Below are positions 1 through 7,878 of a DNA stretch of 64,000 bases, one piece after another. The number at the start of each line of letters is the position of its first letter. Within the stretch, counting starts at the first letter, position 1. A program made the position numbers and the translations under genes. This DNA is from Pseudarthrobacter raffinosi (lineage in GTDB: Bacteria > Actinomycetota > Actinomycetes > Actinomycetales > Micrococcaceae). The notes beneath the pieces are model-generated. The model was not told where the DNA came from. It did not search any database and saw only the letters and a program-made list of their open reading frames with translations. The DNA is taken from contig NZ_JAMXBH010000005.1 in the NCBI RefSeq assembly GCF_023913735.1, positions 62,001 to 126,000 of the forward strand, written 5' to 3'.

Positions 1-829
1 CAACGAGCGGCGCCCGTCCGGGCGGGAACATGTCGGTCAGGACGGCCTCAGCACGGTCCTGGACACCGAGGTTCCGGAAATTCTCACCGGCGCAGGCGAT
101 GGCACGCGGTTCATTGTCCGTCGCTACCACGCGGTGGACGCCGCTGCGCGCGAGGACGGCAGCGAGCACCCCGGTGCCGGTTCCGACGTCGAACGCCAGC
201 GTGTCCGAGGGCAGCGGCGCGGCGGCCACGAGATCCACATACTCACTCCGGGTGGGGAAGAACGTGCCATAGTGCGGGTGGATGCGGCCCTGCAGGGCAT
301 CGACGTAGACGCCGTTCCGTCGCCACTCGTGGGCGCCAATTGCCCCGACAAGCTCATGCAGGGACACAACGGAAGATTCGCGGATATCGCCGTACGCTTC
401 AGCGGCGGCCTCCCGGATATCCGGTGCGCGGCGCAGCGGCACCACAGGGCCCGGATCAAGAGGAATCAGCAGCAGGCCGAGAATGCGTGCACGATGCGAG
501 CGGGACTGGCGATGCCGATAGAACTTTTCGGCCGGAGTTCCTGTGATCTTCTTTCCGGCACCTACCCGCCGGTCCATGGCGTTGAGGATCTGCCGCCCGT
601 TGTGGAAGTCGCCGTGCCAGAGCATCGCGATCCCCTGTGACGCCAACCGGTTCGCTTCATCGGCCGTGAGGGAGTCGGAGACCACTTCGACGCGCGTCGG
701 CGCTGGTCTGCCGTTCGCCGAACGCCATCGCGCGGTCATACTGACACCCGCCTCGGCCCAGGTCACGACGGCGGGCTCATCCACCGCAGCTCCGCGCGGG
801 GGCTGGAGGGCCGACGTCGGGATTCCCAC
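1..829 (-). CDS. class I SAM-dependent methyltransferase (C-terminus outside window)
   Basis: The minus-strand frame runs off the left edge, so the C-terminus is missing. It encodes a Rossmann-fold methyltransferase: the SAM-binding motif I AFDVGTGTGVLAAVLARSG lies at about 160-215, followed by a motif II-like VVATDNEPRAIACAGENF. An N-terminal part of about 150 residues (HGDFHNGRQILNAMDRRV and more) precedes the fold. The start is uncertain: the frame is open back to a stop at 950-952, with GTG at 829 and TTG at 868 as candidates; the only in-frame ATG (739) would cut off conserved-looking sequence. The methyl acceptor cannot be told. The neighbouring hydrolase is divergent, so the two are probably independent. 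Confidence 0.78.
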   Translation of the reverse strand, partial: MGIPTSALQPPRGAAVDEPAVVTWAEAGVSMTARWRSANGRPAPTRVEVVSDSLTADEANRLASQGIAMLWHGDFHNGRQILNAMDRRVGAGKKITGTPAEKFYRHRQSRSHRARILGLLLIPLDPGPVVPLRRAPDIREAAAEAYGDIRESSVVSLHELVGAIGAHEWRRNGVYVDALQGRIHPHYGTFFPTRSEYVDLVAAAPLPSDTLAFDVGTGTGVLAAVLARSGVHRVVATDNEPRAIACAGENFRNLGVQDRAEAVLTDMFPPGRAPLV

Positions 830-1121
830 GGGAGCTGGCGAGTCAGTAGTGATATAGATCCATTCCAAGAGTCCGGGGGCCGATCGGCGACTGACGATTG
901 CGGCGGTGATTCCACGACGTGGAAGGCGACGGCCCAAGATTCCGGACCGTCATCCGGCCGCGAACCGAGCTTGGTTGATGGCCGCTGGAACCATTCAACC
1001 TGCATTGTCAGGATACAGGGGTGCACTTGCCGCAACCGCCGCCCGACTGCATGGATGCATTGTTTTCCACCTGGCCAGGCCATACCGTGAAGGGACGGTC
1101 AGCCGAAGTGCAGGTGCGGGC

Positions 1122-2714
1122 ATGCGAGCTATTTCCTGGTCAGCGCCCTGTATCCTCATGTGCTTCCTGACCGTGGGGATCCTCGGCGGCGCCACCACAC
1201 CGGCACCGGCCCCTGCCGGCCCGCCGGCCACAGGACCCGCGAGCCCCGAGCAGACCTACGACGCGCTGGACACCTTCCTCCGGGAGCAACTGGACATCCT
1301 CGGGATTCCGGGCGCCGCCATCGCCGTCGTCCGGGACGGCGTCCAGGTGCACTCCGCCACATTTGGACGCGCCGACGACTCCGGGCGCCCGATGACCGCC
1401 CAGACGCCGGTGCTGCTGGCCTCCACCAGCAAGTCCCTCACCGCCATCGCCGTGATGCAGCAGGTGGAGGCCGGCCGGCTGCGGCTGGACGAGCCGGTGC
1501 AGACGTACCTGCCTTGGTTCACCCTGAACGACAGCCGCTCGCAAGCCATCACGGTCCGTCACCTGCTCCACCAGGCCAGCGGCATGTCATCCAAGGACAC
1601 GGCCTTCGAAGCCTCAGACGCGCAGGGCCCGGAGGCTCTCGAAGAAGGGGTCCGCGCCCTGTCGGGCTCCGCGCTGGCCGGTGAACCGGGCGAGGCCTTT
1701 CACTACGCCAGCGCCAACTTCAACATCCTGGGCCTCCTGGTGCAGACAGTCTCCGGCCAGCCTTTCGGGGAGTACCTGGAGCAGCACGTCTTCGGACCGC
1801 TGGAGATGACGCACACGCATCCCACGCAGGCTGCCGCCCGCGCGGACAAGGCGGCCGCCGGCTACTCGCTGTGGTTCGGCTCCTTCTGGCGCCAGACCGG
1901 CGTGCCCGCACCCACCACCGGCATGCCGTCGTCCACCCTGTACGCCTCGGCCGAGGACCTCGGCCACCAGCTGATCGCGCTGCTCGACGGCGGACGGTAC
2001 GGCAATGCCCGCATCCTCCGGCCCGGGAGCTTGGAGGCGATGTTCGAGCCGGGGGTGCAGGTGGACGGGTCCAAGGGGTACGCCATGGGGTGGTTCACCC
2101 GGCCGCTCGTGGAGTCCACCGATCCCGCAGCGCCGCCAGTCCCGGAGGCGGACCTGCCGCTGCTGCTGGAGCATCAGGGCGAATGGGGCAACAGCCACAC
2201 CTATCTGGCTTTGGTTCAGGAGTCTCGCCTCGGCGTCGCGCTGGTCATCAACGGCAACGACACCGCTGCCCCGTCGCGGCTCAAGGCCATCGACACCAAC
2301 GTCCTGCGGATCCTGCACGGGCAGTCCCCTGTGCCCGCAGTTGTGTTCGAGGACTGGCTGCAGCGCTACAGCTGGGCGGTGGCCCTGGCCCTGCTCCTCG
2401 CTGAGCTGGTGAGCCTGTGGCTGGTGCTGCGGTTTTTGCTCCGGCGGCGTGCCGCGTCCCGGAAGCGCTGGGTGCTTCTGATTTGGGGAGTTGCGGCTCT
2501 CGTGCTCGACGGGTTCGCCCTCTGGCTGTGCCTCGTCTACGCCCCCGCACGGTTCGACACCCACCTGTTCGTGATCATCCGCCAGTTTCCCGACGTCGGC
2601 GTCTCGCTGGTGCCTGTGCTCGTGCTGGCCATACTCTGGCCGATCCCGCGGACGGTCTGGCTGCTCGCGCGACTGCGGGGCGCCGCCGCTACCGAGCCGT
2701 CGCAGCCACATTGA
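1122..2714 (+). CDS. serine beta-lactamase-fold hydrolase with C-terminal membrane anchor
   Basis: 530-residue class C beta-lactamase/D-Ala-D-Ala peptidase-fold hydrolase. The ATG at 1122 was chosen because it begins a clear signal peptide (hydrophobic residues 8-24, then a Pro/Ala linker); the frame is open further upstream. Active-site elements are visible: SxxK is S101-T-S-K104, the YxN position is Tyr195 (here Y-A-S rather than Y-x-N), and a His351-Gln-Gly triad takes the KTG place. After the catalytic domain come three hydrophobic helices (about residues 410-520), an arrangement seen in actinobacterial surface esterases and peptidases. It probably acts outside the membrane on peptides, esters or cell-wall precursors. 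Substrate unknown; antibiotic hydrolysis should not be assumed. Confidence 0.85.
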   Translation: MRAISWSAPCILMCFLTVGILGGATTPAPAPAGPPATGPASPEQTYDALDTFLREQLDILGIPGAAIAVVRDGVQVHSATFGRADDSGRPMTAQTPVLLASTSKSLTAIAVMQQVEAGRLRLDEPVQTYLPWFTLNDSRSQAITVRHLLHQASGMSSKDTAFEASDAQGPEALEEGVRALSGSALAGEPGEAFHYASANFNILGLLVQTVSGQPFGEYLEQHVFGPLEMTHTHPTQAAARADKAAAGYSLWFGSFWRQTGVPAPTTGMPSSTLYASAEDLGHQLIALLDGGRYGNARILRPGSLEAMFEPGVQVDGSKGYAMGWFTRPLVESTDPAAPPVPEADLPLLLEHQGEWGNSHTYLALVQESRLGVALVINGNDTAAPSRLKAIDTNVLRILHGQSPVPAVVFEDWLQRYSWAVALALLLAELVSLWLVLRFLLRRRAASRKRWVLLIWGVAALVLDGFALWLCLVYAPARFDTHLFVIIRQFPDVGVSLVPVLVLAILWPIPRTVWLLARLRGAAATEPSQPH

Positions 2715-2750
2715 ACAGCACCGAGGCGCCCCTCTTCCGCTTCGACGCTG

Positions 2751-2768
2751 AACCCCGCCACCGGGGTT
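2751..2768. terminator. short hairpin between convergent genes
   Basis: Perfect 7-bp arms AACCCCG/CGGGGTT around a 4-base loop, lying between the hydrolase stop (2714) and the stop of the convergent gene at 2786. There is no T-run, as is common in high-GC actinobacteria. Possible bidirectional terminator. Confidence 0.4.
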
Positions 2769-2785
2769 ACGCCGAGGTTCTTCTG

Positions 2786-3538
2786 TCAGCTGCCCAGGTG
2801 CCACGAATAGCTAGCATCATTCCAATTGACAGTTGCCGAGAAACGGTAGCCCGATGACGAGCCATCCGGTTCGGTCTTGTTGACTGCGATGCATTGGAAC
2901 GTGCCAGTGATAGCCGTCAAGTCATCGGAGGAACCTCCTCCTAGCGGAGTGCAGGAAGCCCGCGTGATCGGCCACTCCAGGACACCCTTGGTGACACGTG
3001 ACTCTGCGTCCTTCAGAACTGAGTCCTCCAGCGCTGTGATAATCAGCTTTCGTTGTGCCCGCTTGCCCGTATCAGCGGCTTGTTTTGCAGCAGTCGCAGC
3101 GGCCGCTGCCCTCGTGGCCTCGGTCTGCCGCTTGTTTTCGGCTTCAGCCGCTGACGCCGCGGCAGCCTGCTCGGCGTTGACCTGGTTTGTATGCTGAATG
3201 TTTAGCGTGATTCCAATTCCCGCGATCACAACAATGAGAACAGCTGCCGCAATAAGGACAATGCGCTTGTTTACGTTAGCGAAGCGGCTTCGGGCGATGT
3301 ACGGGGTGCCGCAACTCGGGCAATAGCCACCAAGCGTCAGACTTTGGACACTGCATTTTTGGCAAATCTTGGTCTGCGGTTCGTGTGGCTCTCTTGAGTC
3401 CGGTGCTCCGACTGCTGTCGAACTGTTGGCAAGGCTGTTCGGTTCCGGGTGAGGTTCCTCTGATTGACGTGGCTCGTCCTGCGGCGAATTGTTAGCTTCT
3501 GAAGTGTTCACAGGCGGTATCTCCTTGTCGGATGTCAT
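2786..3538 (-). CDS. zinc-ribbon membrane protein with Ala-rich segment
   Basis: 250-residue protein of unknown role. In order: an acidic Pro/Ser/Glu-rich N-terminus, a zinc ribbon (CQKC...CPSCG, with nearby Arg/Lys residues), one transmembrane helix (IVLIAAAVLIVVIAGIGI), an Ala/Glu-rich probable coiled coil (about residues 125-165), and a C-terminal globular part with two Cys (ASCTPLGG, FQCIAV) that could pair outside the cell. The ATG at 3538 was preferred because upstream sequence in this frame overlaps the next gene. It is the last of four same-strand genes (22 bp behind the DUF4234 gene). This stretch is visibly richer in A/T than its surroundings, which may indicate transfer. Confidence 0.72.
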   Translation of the reverse strand: MTSDKEIPPVNTSEANNSPQDEPRQSEEPHPEPNSLANSSTAVGAPDSREPHEPQTKICQKCSVQSLTLGGYCPSCGTPYIARSRFANVNKRIVLIAAAVLIVVIAGIGITLNIQHTNQVNAEQAAAASAAEAENKRQTEATRAAAAATAAKQAADTGKRAQRKLIITALEDSVLKDAESRVTKGVLEWPITRASCTPLGGGSSDDLTAITGTFQCIAVNKTEPDGSSSGYRFSATVNWNDASYSWHLGS

Positions 3539-3560
3539 GTGGCCAGCACTTGCCCGTATA

Positions 3561-3890
3561 TCAGGCGGAGACAGACACGCTAAGGGAAGCCGGCGAAATC
3601 TTCCTATTGAATTCGTGCTGCACAATAGCTGAGCCGATGGAGCCCAAGAGGAACATAAGCCAGAAGGCGGCGTGACGTCCGAGGCCTTGGCGAGTGAACA
3701 CCTCAACGCCGACTGAATACTTCCACAGCCAGACAATGTTGGCGATCGGCACGATCAGCAACCACGCCGTGGGTATTGCAGTGCCGTACTTATTCATTTC
3801 GTTCTTTGTCTTTACACTCCACACCAAAGAATAAATACCGAAGGTGATGAGAGGCAAAAGTAAGGGCGCTGCGATGCTGCGATATTTCAT
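3561..3890 (-). CDS. DUF4234-like small membrane protein
   Basis: 109-residue integral membrane protein. The ATG at 3890 follows an excellent ribosome-binding site (AGGAGA, 5 bases upstream), which fixes the start against a longer alternative. Hydrophobic helices lie near residues 8-25, 42-62 and 75-95. The opening with LITFGIYSLVW and later AIPTAWLLIVPIANIVWLWKY has the pattern of the DUF4234 family. Function unknown. It sits between two cell-surface genes on the same strand and may be part of their operon. Base composition is clearly more A/T-rich than the flanking genes. Confidence 0.75.
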   Translation of the reverse strand: MKYRSIAAPLLLPLITFGIYSLVWSVKTKNEMNKYGTAIPTAWLLIVPIANIVWLWKYSVGVEVFTRQGLGRHAAFWLMFLLGSIGSAIVQHEFNRKISPASLSVSVSA

Positions 3891-4010
3891 GATTCTCCTA
3901 TTGATTGAGCATTCCAAAAACGTTCGCACTGTTGGCCTTCGAACGCCTTTTGGCTCCCGGGTCTGTTCGCGAACGAAAACAGCGCATGCAAGCTAAGTCG
4001 AGAGGTGGCG

Positions 4011-4673
4011 CTAGCTCTCACAGGCAACGCCGTCCTTGTCCCGGTCAAGCGCCGCCCGGTAGCCGGCCTGCCCGGCAAAGAGCGGTGCTGCCCCGGCAGC
4101 CTTGGCCTCGGCACAGCTGCCGAAGTAGGCCGCTGCCGGTGCCGGGGCTGGTGCCTGGACTACGGGTGCTGGCTTTACGACCGCCTGCTGGGCAGCCTGC
4201 TGTGCGGCTGCCTCGGCTGCTTTCTGGGCTGCAACCTGCTGCGCGGCTGCCTGATCTGCCGCAGCTTTGTCCGCCACAACCTTTGCTGCAGCAGCCGCCT
4301 CTGCTGCAGCCTTGTCAGCTGCGGCTTTATCAGCGGCGGCCTTTTCCGCCGCAGCCTTTTCAAGGTTCTTGACGCCGAGGTGAACGGTGGAGCCCTTTGC
4401 CACCTGTGCGCCTTCGGTTGGGTCTTGGGACGTCACCTGCCAGTTCTTCTTTACGATGATGGACTTGCCATCGGCAGTGTCCGCAGCTTCGACCTTGAAC
4501 CCGAGATCTTCCAGTTGCTCCGTGGCTTTGTCCAGAGTCAGGCTCAGCACCCCTGGAACCGTGACAGCATCTGCAACCACTGCAACAGCGGTTGACGTTG
4601 ATGACGCCTGCTTACCACTGCATCCCGTCAGCATGAGGCCGGTCAGCACAATTAATGTCAGTGTCTTCTTCAT
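4011..4673 (-). CDS. PASTA-domain lipoprotein with C-terminal excalibur Ca-binding domain
   Basis: 220-residue lipoprotein. The signal peptide ends in a lipobox (LMLTGC, Cys18), so it should be anchored to the outer face of the membrane. Residues about 35-102 form a PASTA-like domain (VTVPGVLSLTLDKATEQLEDLG...VTSQDPTEGAQV), a fold known to bind peptidoglycan or beta-lactams in other proteins. A long Lys/Ala helix with AADKAAADKAAAE repeats (about 105-165) acts as a spacer, then a Pro/Ala linker leads to an excalibur domain ending DRDKDGVACES. A good ribosome-binding site (AAGGGGGA) precedes the ATG. The same C-terminal domain ends the nuclease encoded 49 bp upstream, so the two proteins are probably targeted alike. 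Confidence 0.85.
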   Translation of the reverse strand: MKKTLTLIVLTGLMLTGCSGKQASSTSTAVAVVADAVTVPGVLSLTLDKATEQLEDLGFKVEAADTADGKSIIVKKNWQVTSQDPTEGAQVAKGSTVHLGVKNLEKAAAEKAAADKAAADKAAAEAAAAAKVVADKAAADQAAAQQVAAQKAAEAAAQQAAQQAVVKPAPVVQAPAPAPAAAYFGSCAEAKAAGAAPLFAGQAGYRAALDRDKDGVACES

Positions 4674-4722
4674 TTTTCCCCCTTGGAAAATTTTCTAAAT
4701 AGGTGGAGTAATTTGGGCGTGG

Positions 4723-6084
4723 CTAGCTCTCGCAGGCCACACCGTCGGAATCGCGGTCCAGCCCGGCCCGGTAGCCGGCCTGCCCCGCATAGATCGGTGC
4801 GGCGCCGGCCGCCTTGGCCGCCGTGCAGTTGGCGTAATAGACGGCGGCCGGCGCTACAGGAGCAGGTGCCGGCACAACAGGAGCGGGAGCAACCGGGGCA
4901 GGAGCAGGCACCACAACCACTGGGACAGGAGCGGGAGCTACCGGGGCGGCCGCCGGTGCAGGTGCCGGCACCGCGGCGACTGGTGCCTGCTCGTTTGTTG
5001 GTGCGAGCTGCCCGGAGCAGTCGGCCAGGATCCTGGCCATCGCGTCGTGCTCCGCCTGGGTGACCCACAGGCTGTACGTTGCCTTCACCGAAATCTGCCG
5101 GGCCACGTATTCGCACCGAAAGCCCTTGTTCGGCGGCAACCACGTGGCGGCGTCGCCGTCGCCCTTTTTCATGTTGGTGGGACCATCCGTGGACTGGAGG
5201 TTCAGGGAGTCATTCGCGAAGGCCGTCCGCTGCTCCGTGGTCAGCTGCTGCGCGCCCTTCTGCCAAGCGTCGCTGAGTGCAACAACATGGTCGATCTGGA
5301 CGGCGCTGCTGGTGGCACTCCCCCGCAGGAATCTGATGGTGCTACCCGTGTAGGGGTCCGCCAGCGTTCCGGACTGAACCTTGCAGGGCACGCTGTTGGT
5401 GTACGCGATCCCTGTTAGGTCGCGTTTGAGCATGTCGTTCCGGGTGTCGCAGCCATTGCGGTCAACGTCCATCCACGCCTGCCCGAACAGCGCGCGGTCA
5501 TATCCGGTCTTGGGCGCCCGGCCCTTGACGGGAAGGGCCGCCAGCAGGTCGATCGCTTTGGTAGCAAACGCCGGCTGCGTCTTCGGAGCCGTTGCGCTGA
5601 CGCCGTTCGCCAGGGCGAAAGCCGTCTCAGGATCGAGCGGGGCGCCCGTCGCCTGCGCAGTTGGAGCGGACGACGGCGTCGGCGAACCTGCGGAAGAGGC
5701 ACTCGCTGTGGCCGTTGCTGGTGAGGCATTCCAGTCTGAGGAGGCTGCCTCAAGGTCATCCGCATTCGTCCGCGGCAACGCGGCCGCACCGCCGATGAAG
5801 AGAACAAAGGAAACCCCCAGGGCGATGGCCCCTGCCTTCCGCTTGGCCGGGAGCCACGCCCAGGACCGGCGTCCGGTGGCCAGGACATACAGGCCGGTGA
5901 TGGCAGCCGAGATGGCCAAGACAACCAGGGCGCCCCCGAACCCGCCGCTGAAGGCACCAATAATCACGAAGAGGGCTGTGATGCCGCCGACGACGAACGT
6001 CGAAGCGCGTGGCCTGCGGGGCGGATTAGGTCCGGGCGCAGGAGCAGATGGTGCTGACCCGAAAAGGGTCTGATAGTTCGACAT
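4723..6084 (-). CDS. membrane-anchored HNH endonuclease (DUF1524-like) with excalibur domain
   Basis: 453 residues. An N-terminal cytoplasmic stretch is followed by two or three transmembrane helices (about 28-100), a Ser/Ala/Thr-rich linker, then an HNH-type nuclease domain of the secreted actinobacterial DUF1524/GmrSD C-terminal class: MDVDRNGCDTRNDMLKRDL, the metal/catalytic motif IDHVVALSDAW, and DSLNLQSTDGPTNMKKGD with the conserved Asn. A Pro/Ala/Val repeat linker (about 365-415) leads to an excalibur calcium-binding domain ending DRDSDGVACES. Topology suggests the nuclease faces outward. It is first in a minus-strand run of four surface genes. Roles could include DNA scavenging, competition or envelope DNA processing; none can be chosen from sequence. 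Confidence 0.85.
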   Translation of the reverse strand: MSNYQTLFGSAPSAPAPGPNPPRRPRASTFVVGGITALFVIIGAFSGGFGGALVVLAISAAITGLYVLATGRRSWAWLPAKRKAGAIALGVSFVLFIGGAAALPRTNADDLEAASSDWNASPATATASASSAGSPTPSSAPTAQATGAPLDPETAFALANGVSATAPKTQPAFATKAIDLLAALPVKGRAPKTGYDRALFGQAWMDVDRNGCDTRNDMLKRDLTGIAYTNSVPCKVQSGTLADPYTGSTIRFLRGSATSSAVQIDHVVALSDAWQKGAQQLTTEQRTAFANDSLNLQSTDGPTNMKKGDGDAATWLPPNKGFRCEYVARQISVKATYSLWVTQAEHDAMARILADCSGQLAPTNEQAPVAAVPAPAPAAAPVAPAPVPVVVVPAPAPVAPAPVVPAPAPVAPAAVYYANCTAAKAAGAAPIYAGQAGYRAGLDRDSDGVACES

Positions 6085-6538
6085 TCTTTTTCCCCAATAC
6101 GGCCGGGTTAGCCTGACCCATTCCTTGAAACTTCACGTAAATGCCGAGCCTATTTCTTGGGGAGCTGGGGAAACCGAAACTTCGACGAACCTCGCACAAC
6201 GTTGATTGAGTCTTGAGCTGATCTTGATCGGAGCACTGCCGCGCAGGATCATTTCTGACGCAGTAGCTGAAAACCCGGACACAATCTCCAAGGCGACCGA
6301 CGCTGCCCAAGCCGCGCACCGCCGTCGTAAATTATCGATGGCGCGTGGATTCCCTCTTATCGCTATTTCGAACTCACTGCAGTACGTTGGGCCGACGCCG
6401 TGCGAATAGGGTGCTGTTGGGCACCGTTATTCCGGCCGCCAACTCTCGGAAACTTCGATTTGCGCATAAGGCTGGGGGTTCCTGGACTGACGCAACCCCG
6501 GGCGAGCGCGCGAGCGCACAGACCAGAGAGCAAAACTC
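6085..6538. other. intergenic region, no gene recognised
   Basis: About 450 bases between divergent genes (nuclease on minus, DUF2306 protein on plus). It must hold both promoters. Short open frames exist but none has convincing codon bias or a recognisable product. Confidence 0.5.
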
Positions 6539-7237
6539 ATGAAATCTGCATCCCTTCCCCGCTCCCGTCAAAGCCCCCGGACCCGCTGGCTCGTACCTGC
6601 CGCCCTGATCCTCCTCAGCCTCGTCCCGGTCATCGCCGGGGCCGGGCGCCTGACCGAGCTCTCGGGAGGTCAGATCACGCCGGATAACGCGCGGTTCTTT
6701 GATTCGCCAGTCCCCGTGTTGATCCATATCCCCACCGTCACGGTGTACCTGGTGCTGGGGGCGTTTCAGTTCGTTCCCTCGCTTCGACGGGGCAAGCGCG
6801 GCAGGGCCAGCTGGCACAAAATCGCGGGACGCATTCTTGCCCCCACCGGCCTGCTCGCCGCCCTGTCGGGTTTGTGGATGGCAGTTTTCTACGATCTCCC
6901 GCCCCTGGACGGGCCGCTTCTACTTGTCCTTCGGCTGGCCTTCGGGTCCGCCATGGTGGCGTTCATTGTCCTGGGATTCATCGCCGTGCGGCGCCGGAAC
7001 TACGTCCGGCACAGCGAATGGATGTCCCGGGCGTACGCCATCGGCATCGCCCAGGAAACCATTGTTGTGGTGACCATTTCGTGGATTCTCCTGGTTGGAC
7101 CGGTTGACGAACTGACCCGGGCGCTTCTGGTTGGCGCATCATGGGCACTCAGCCTGGCGGTGGCCGAATACTTCATCCACCGGCGCGCCCAAGTACCAAC
7201 GCGAGCGGCGCTCCTAAGCCGTGCGCCGTCGTCGTAA
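6539..7237 (+). CDS. DUF2306-like multi-pass membrane protein
   Basis: 232-residue integral membrane protein with about six hydrophobic helices. The layout fits the DUF2306 family: an N-terminal helix, the loop PDNARFFDSPVPVLIHIPTV, a Lys/Arg-rich cytoplasmic loop (RRGKRGRASWHK), and later RRNYVRHSEWMSRAYAIG. The conserved His residues (LIHI, SWHK, RHSEW) are family hallmarks but their role is not established. The ATG at 6539 has an AGAGAG ribosome-binding site. It is a single-gene unit followed by a hairpin overlapping its stop codon. Confidence 0.8.
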   Translation: MKSASLPRSRQSPRTRWLVPAALILLSLVPVIAGAGRLTELSGGQITPDNARFFDSPVPVLIHIPTVTVYLVLGAFQFVPSLRRGKRGRASWHKIAGRILAPTGLLAALSGLWMAVFYDLPPLDGPLLLVLRLAFGSAMVAFIVLGFIAVRRRNYVRHSEWMSRAYAIGIAQETIVVVTISWILLVGPVDELTRALLVGASWALSLAVAEYFIHRRAQVPTRAALLSRAPSS

Positions 7238-7248
7238 TTACCGACGGC
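7225..7248 (+). terminator. hairpin overlapping the DUF2306 gene stop
   Basis: Arms GCCGTCG/CGACGGC with a 10-base loop containing the TAA stop. It shares its stem core with the much stronger hairpin at 26016-26051, which suggests a common terminator type in this genome. Confidence 0.5.
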
Positions 7249-7275
7249 GGCCGCTGGCCAGGTGCCTAAGGTTTA

Positions 7276-7289
7276 GTAAGTGCACTTAC
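7276..7289. promoter_or_regulatory. 14-bp perfect palindrome GTAAGTGCACTTAC
   Basis: Perfect dyad about 22 bases before the small membrane ORF at 7312. Size and symmetry fit an operator for a dimeric TetR- or MarR-type repressor. No regulator gene is adjacent, so the partner is unknown. Confidence 0.4.
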
Positions 7290-7311
7290 GGGTTGGGATC
7301 TAAACTTAATC

Positions 7312-7560
7312 ATGGACACGATCCCGGCGGTTTTCCTCGTCATCGGGGCAGCGTTCGCCTGGCTGGGCGTGACGCTAGTCGTCATTCTCCGCTCTCGGCG
7401 CCGAAGGAGTGCATCGAGGCCGGTACATCCAACGCATCCCACGGACCAGGCTCACCCCCGGACCGGCATGCGCTGGCGCCGCCTCCGCCGGATCGCGGAC
7501 CAGAACACTGGAACTCCGTCGAGACGACACAGTCTGAAAATCAGGAAGGTCCGCCATTAA
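7312..7560 (+). CDS. hypothetical small single-pass membrane protein
   Basis: 82-residue frame. Residues 5-26 (IPAVFLVIGAAFAWLGVTLVVI) form one good transmembrane helix, followed by a basic cluster RSRRRR and an Arg/His/Pro-rich tail. There is no clear ribosome-binding site, so expression may be leaderless or the call may be wrong. The palindrome at 7276-7289 sits where an operator would be. No family recognised. Confidence 0.4.
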   Translation: MDTIPAVFLVIGAAFAWLGVTLVVILRSRRRRSASRPVHPTHPTDQAHPRTGMRWRRLRRIADQNTGTPSRRHSLKIRKVRH

Positions 7561-7593
7561 GGGCCCGGTGGTTTAGCTCAATCACCGAAACCG

Positions 7594-7737
7594 TCAGGAC
7601 ACGCGGCGGAACTCCCCCGGCCGGAGCTGGACATGGATGGGCAGCACCAGCTGGATGTGGGTGTCGCCGATGGGCTTGTCGAGCAAGTCGTTGATGGAGG
7701 TCTGCCCTTCCAACTCGCTGTGCTGGTTTTTGCCCAT
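7594..7737 (-). CDS. hypothetical 47-residue protein
   Basis: Small minus-strand frame beginning MGKNQHSELEGQTSINDLLD and ending HVQLRPGEFRRVS. It has balanced composition, acidic and amphipathic, unlike the Arg/Pro/Ala-rich shadow frames around it, which is the main argument that it is real. The ribosome-binding site is weak. It fills most of the gap between the small membrane ORF and the phosphotransferase. No family recognised. Confidence 0.45.
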   Translation of the reverse strand: MGKNQHSELEGQTSINDLLDKPIGDTHIQLVLPIHVQLRPGEFRRVS

Positions 7738-7878
7738 GTATCGAGCTTATGTGCGCCACGGCGGGAGTGAATCCTAAGACACGCGTGAGCTATGGCCTCT
7801 TGTCTGCGGCAGTGCCAGTATGTGGAGAATCAGGTTCGCTGCAGGCGCCCCATAACCGGGCAGTAAGGACGCGCAGTC

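Noticed and set aside
1614-2804. Long antisense frame (396 codons) opposite the beta-lactamase-fold gene
   Set aside because: Composition is His/Gly/Arg-rich with no family features; the plus strand carries clear SxxK motifs. Shadow of high-GC codon bias.
3080-3190. Ala-rich repeat regions (also at 4200-4360 and 22150-22260) as DNA repeats
   Set aside because: They are coding regions for Ala/Lys/Glu helices; the nucleotide repetition is explained by the protein composition.
7561-7590. tRNA-like GGTTTAGCTCAATCACCG
   Set aside because: No complete cloverleaf, and the region is the 3' end of the small minus-strand gene.
7738-7878. Rifamycin-associated element before the Rph-like gene
   Set aside because: No inverted repeat of the expected type was found by reading both strands.
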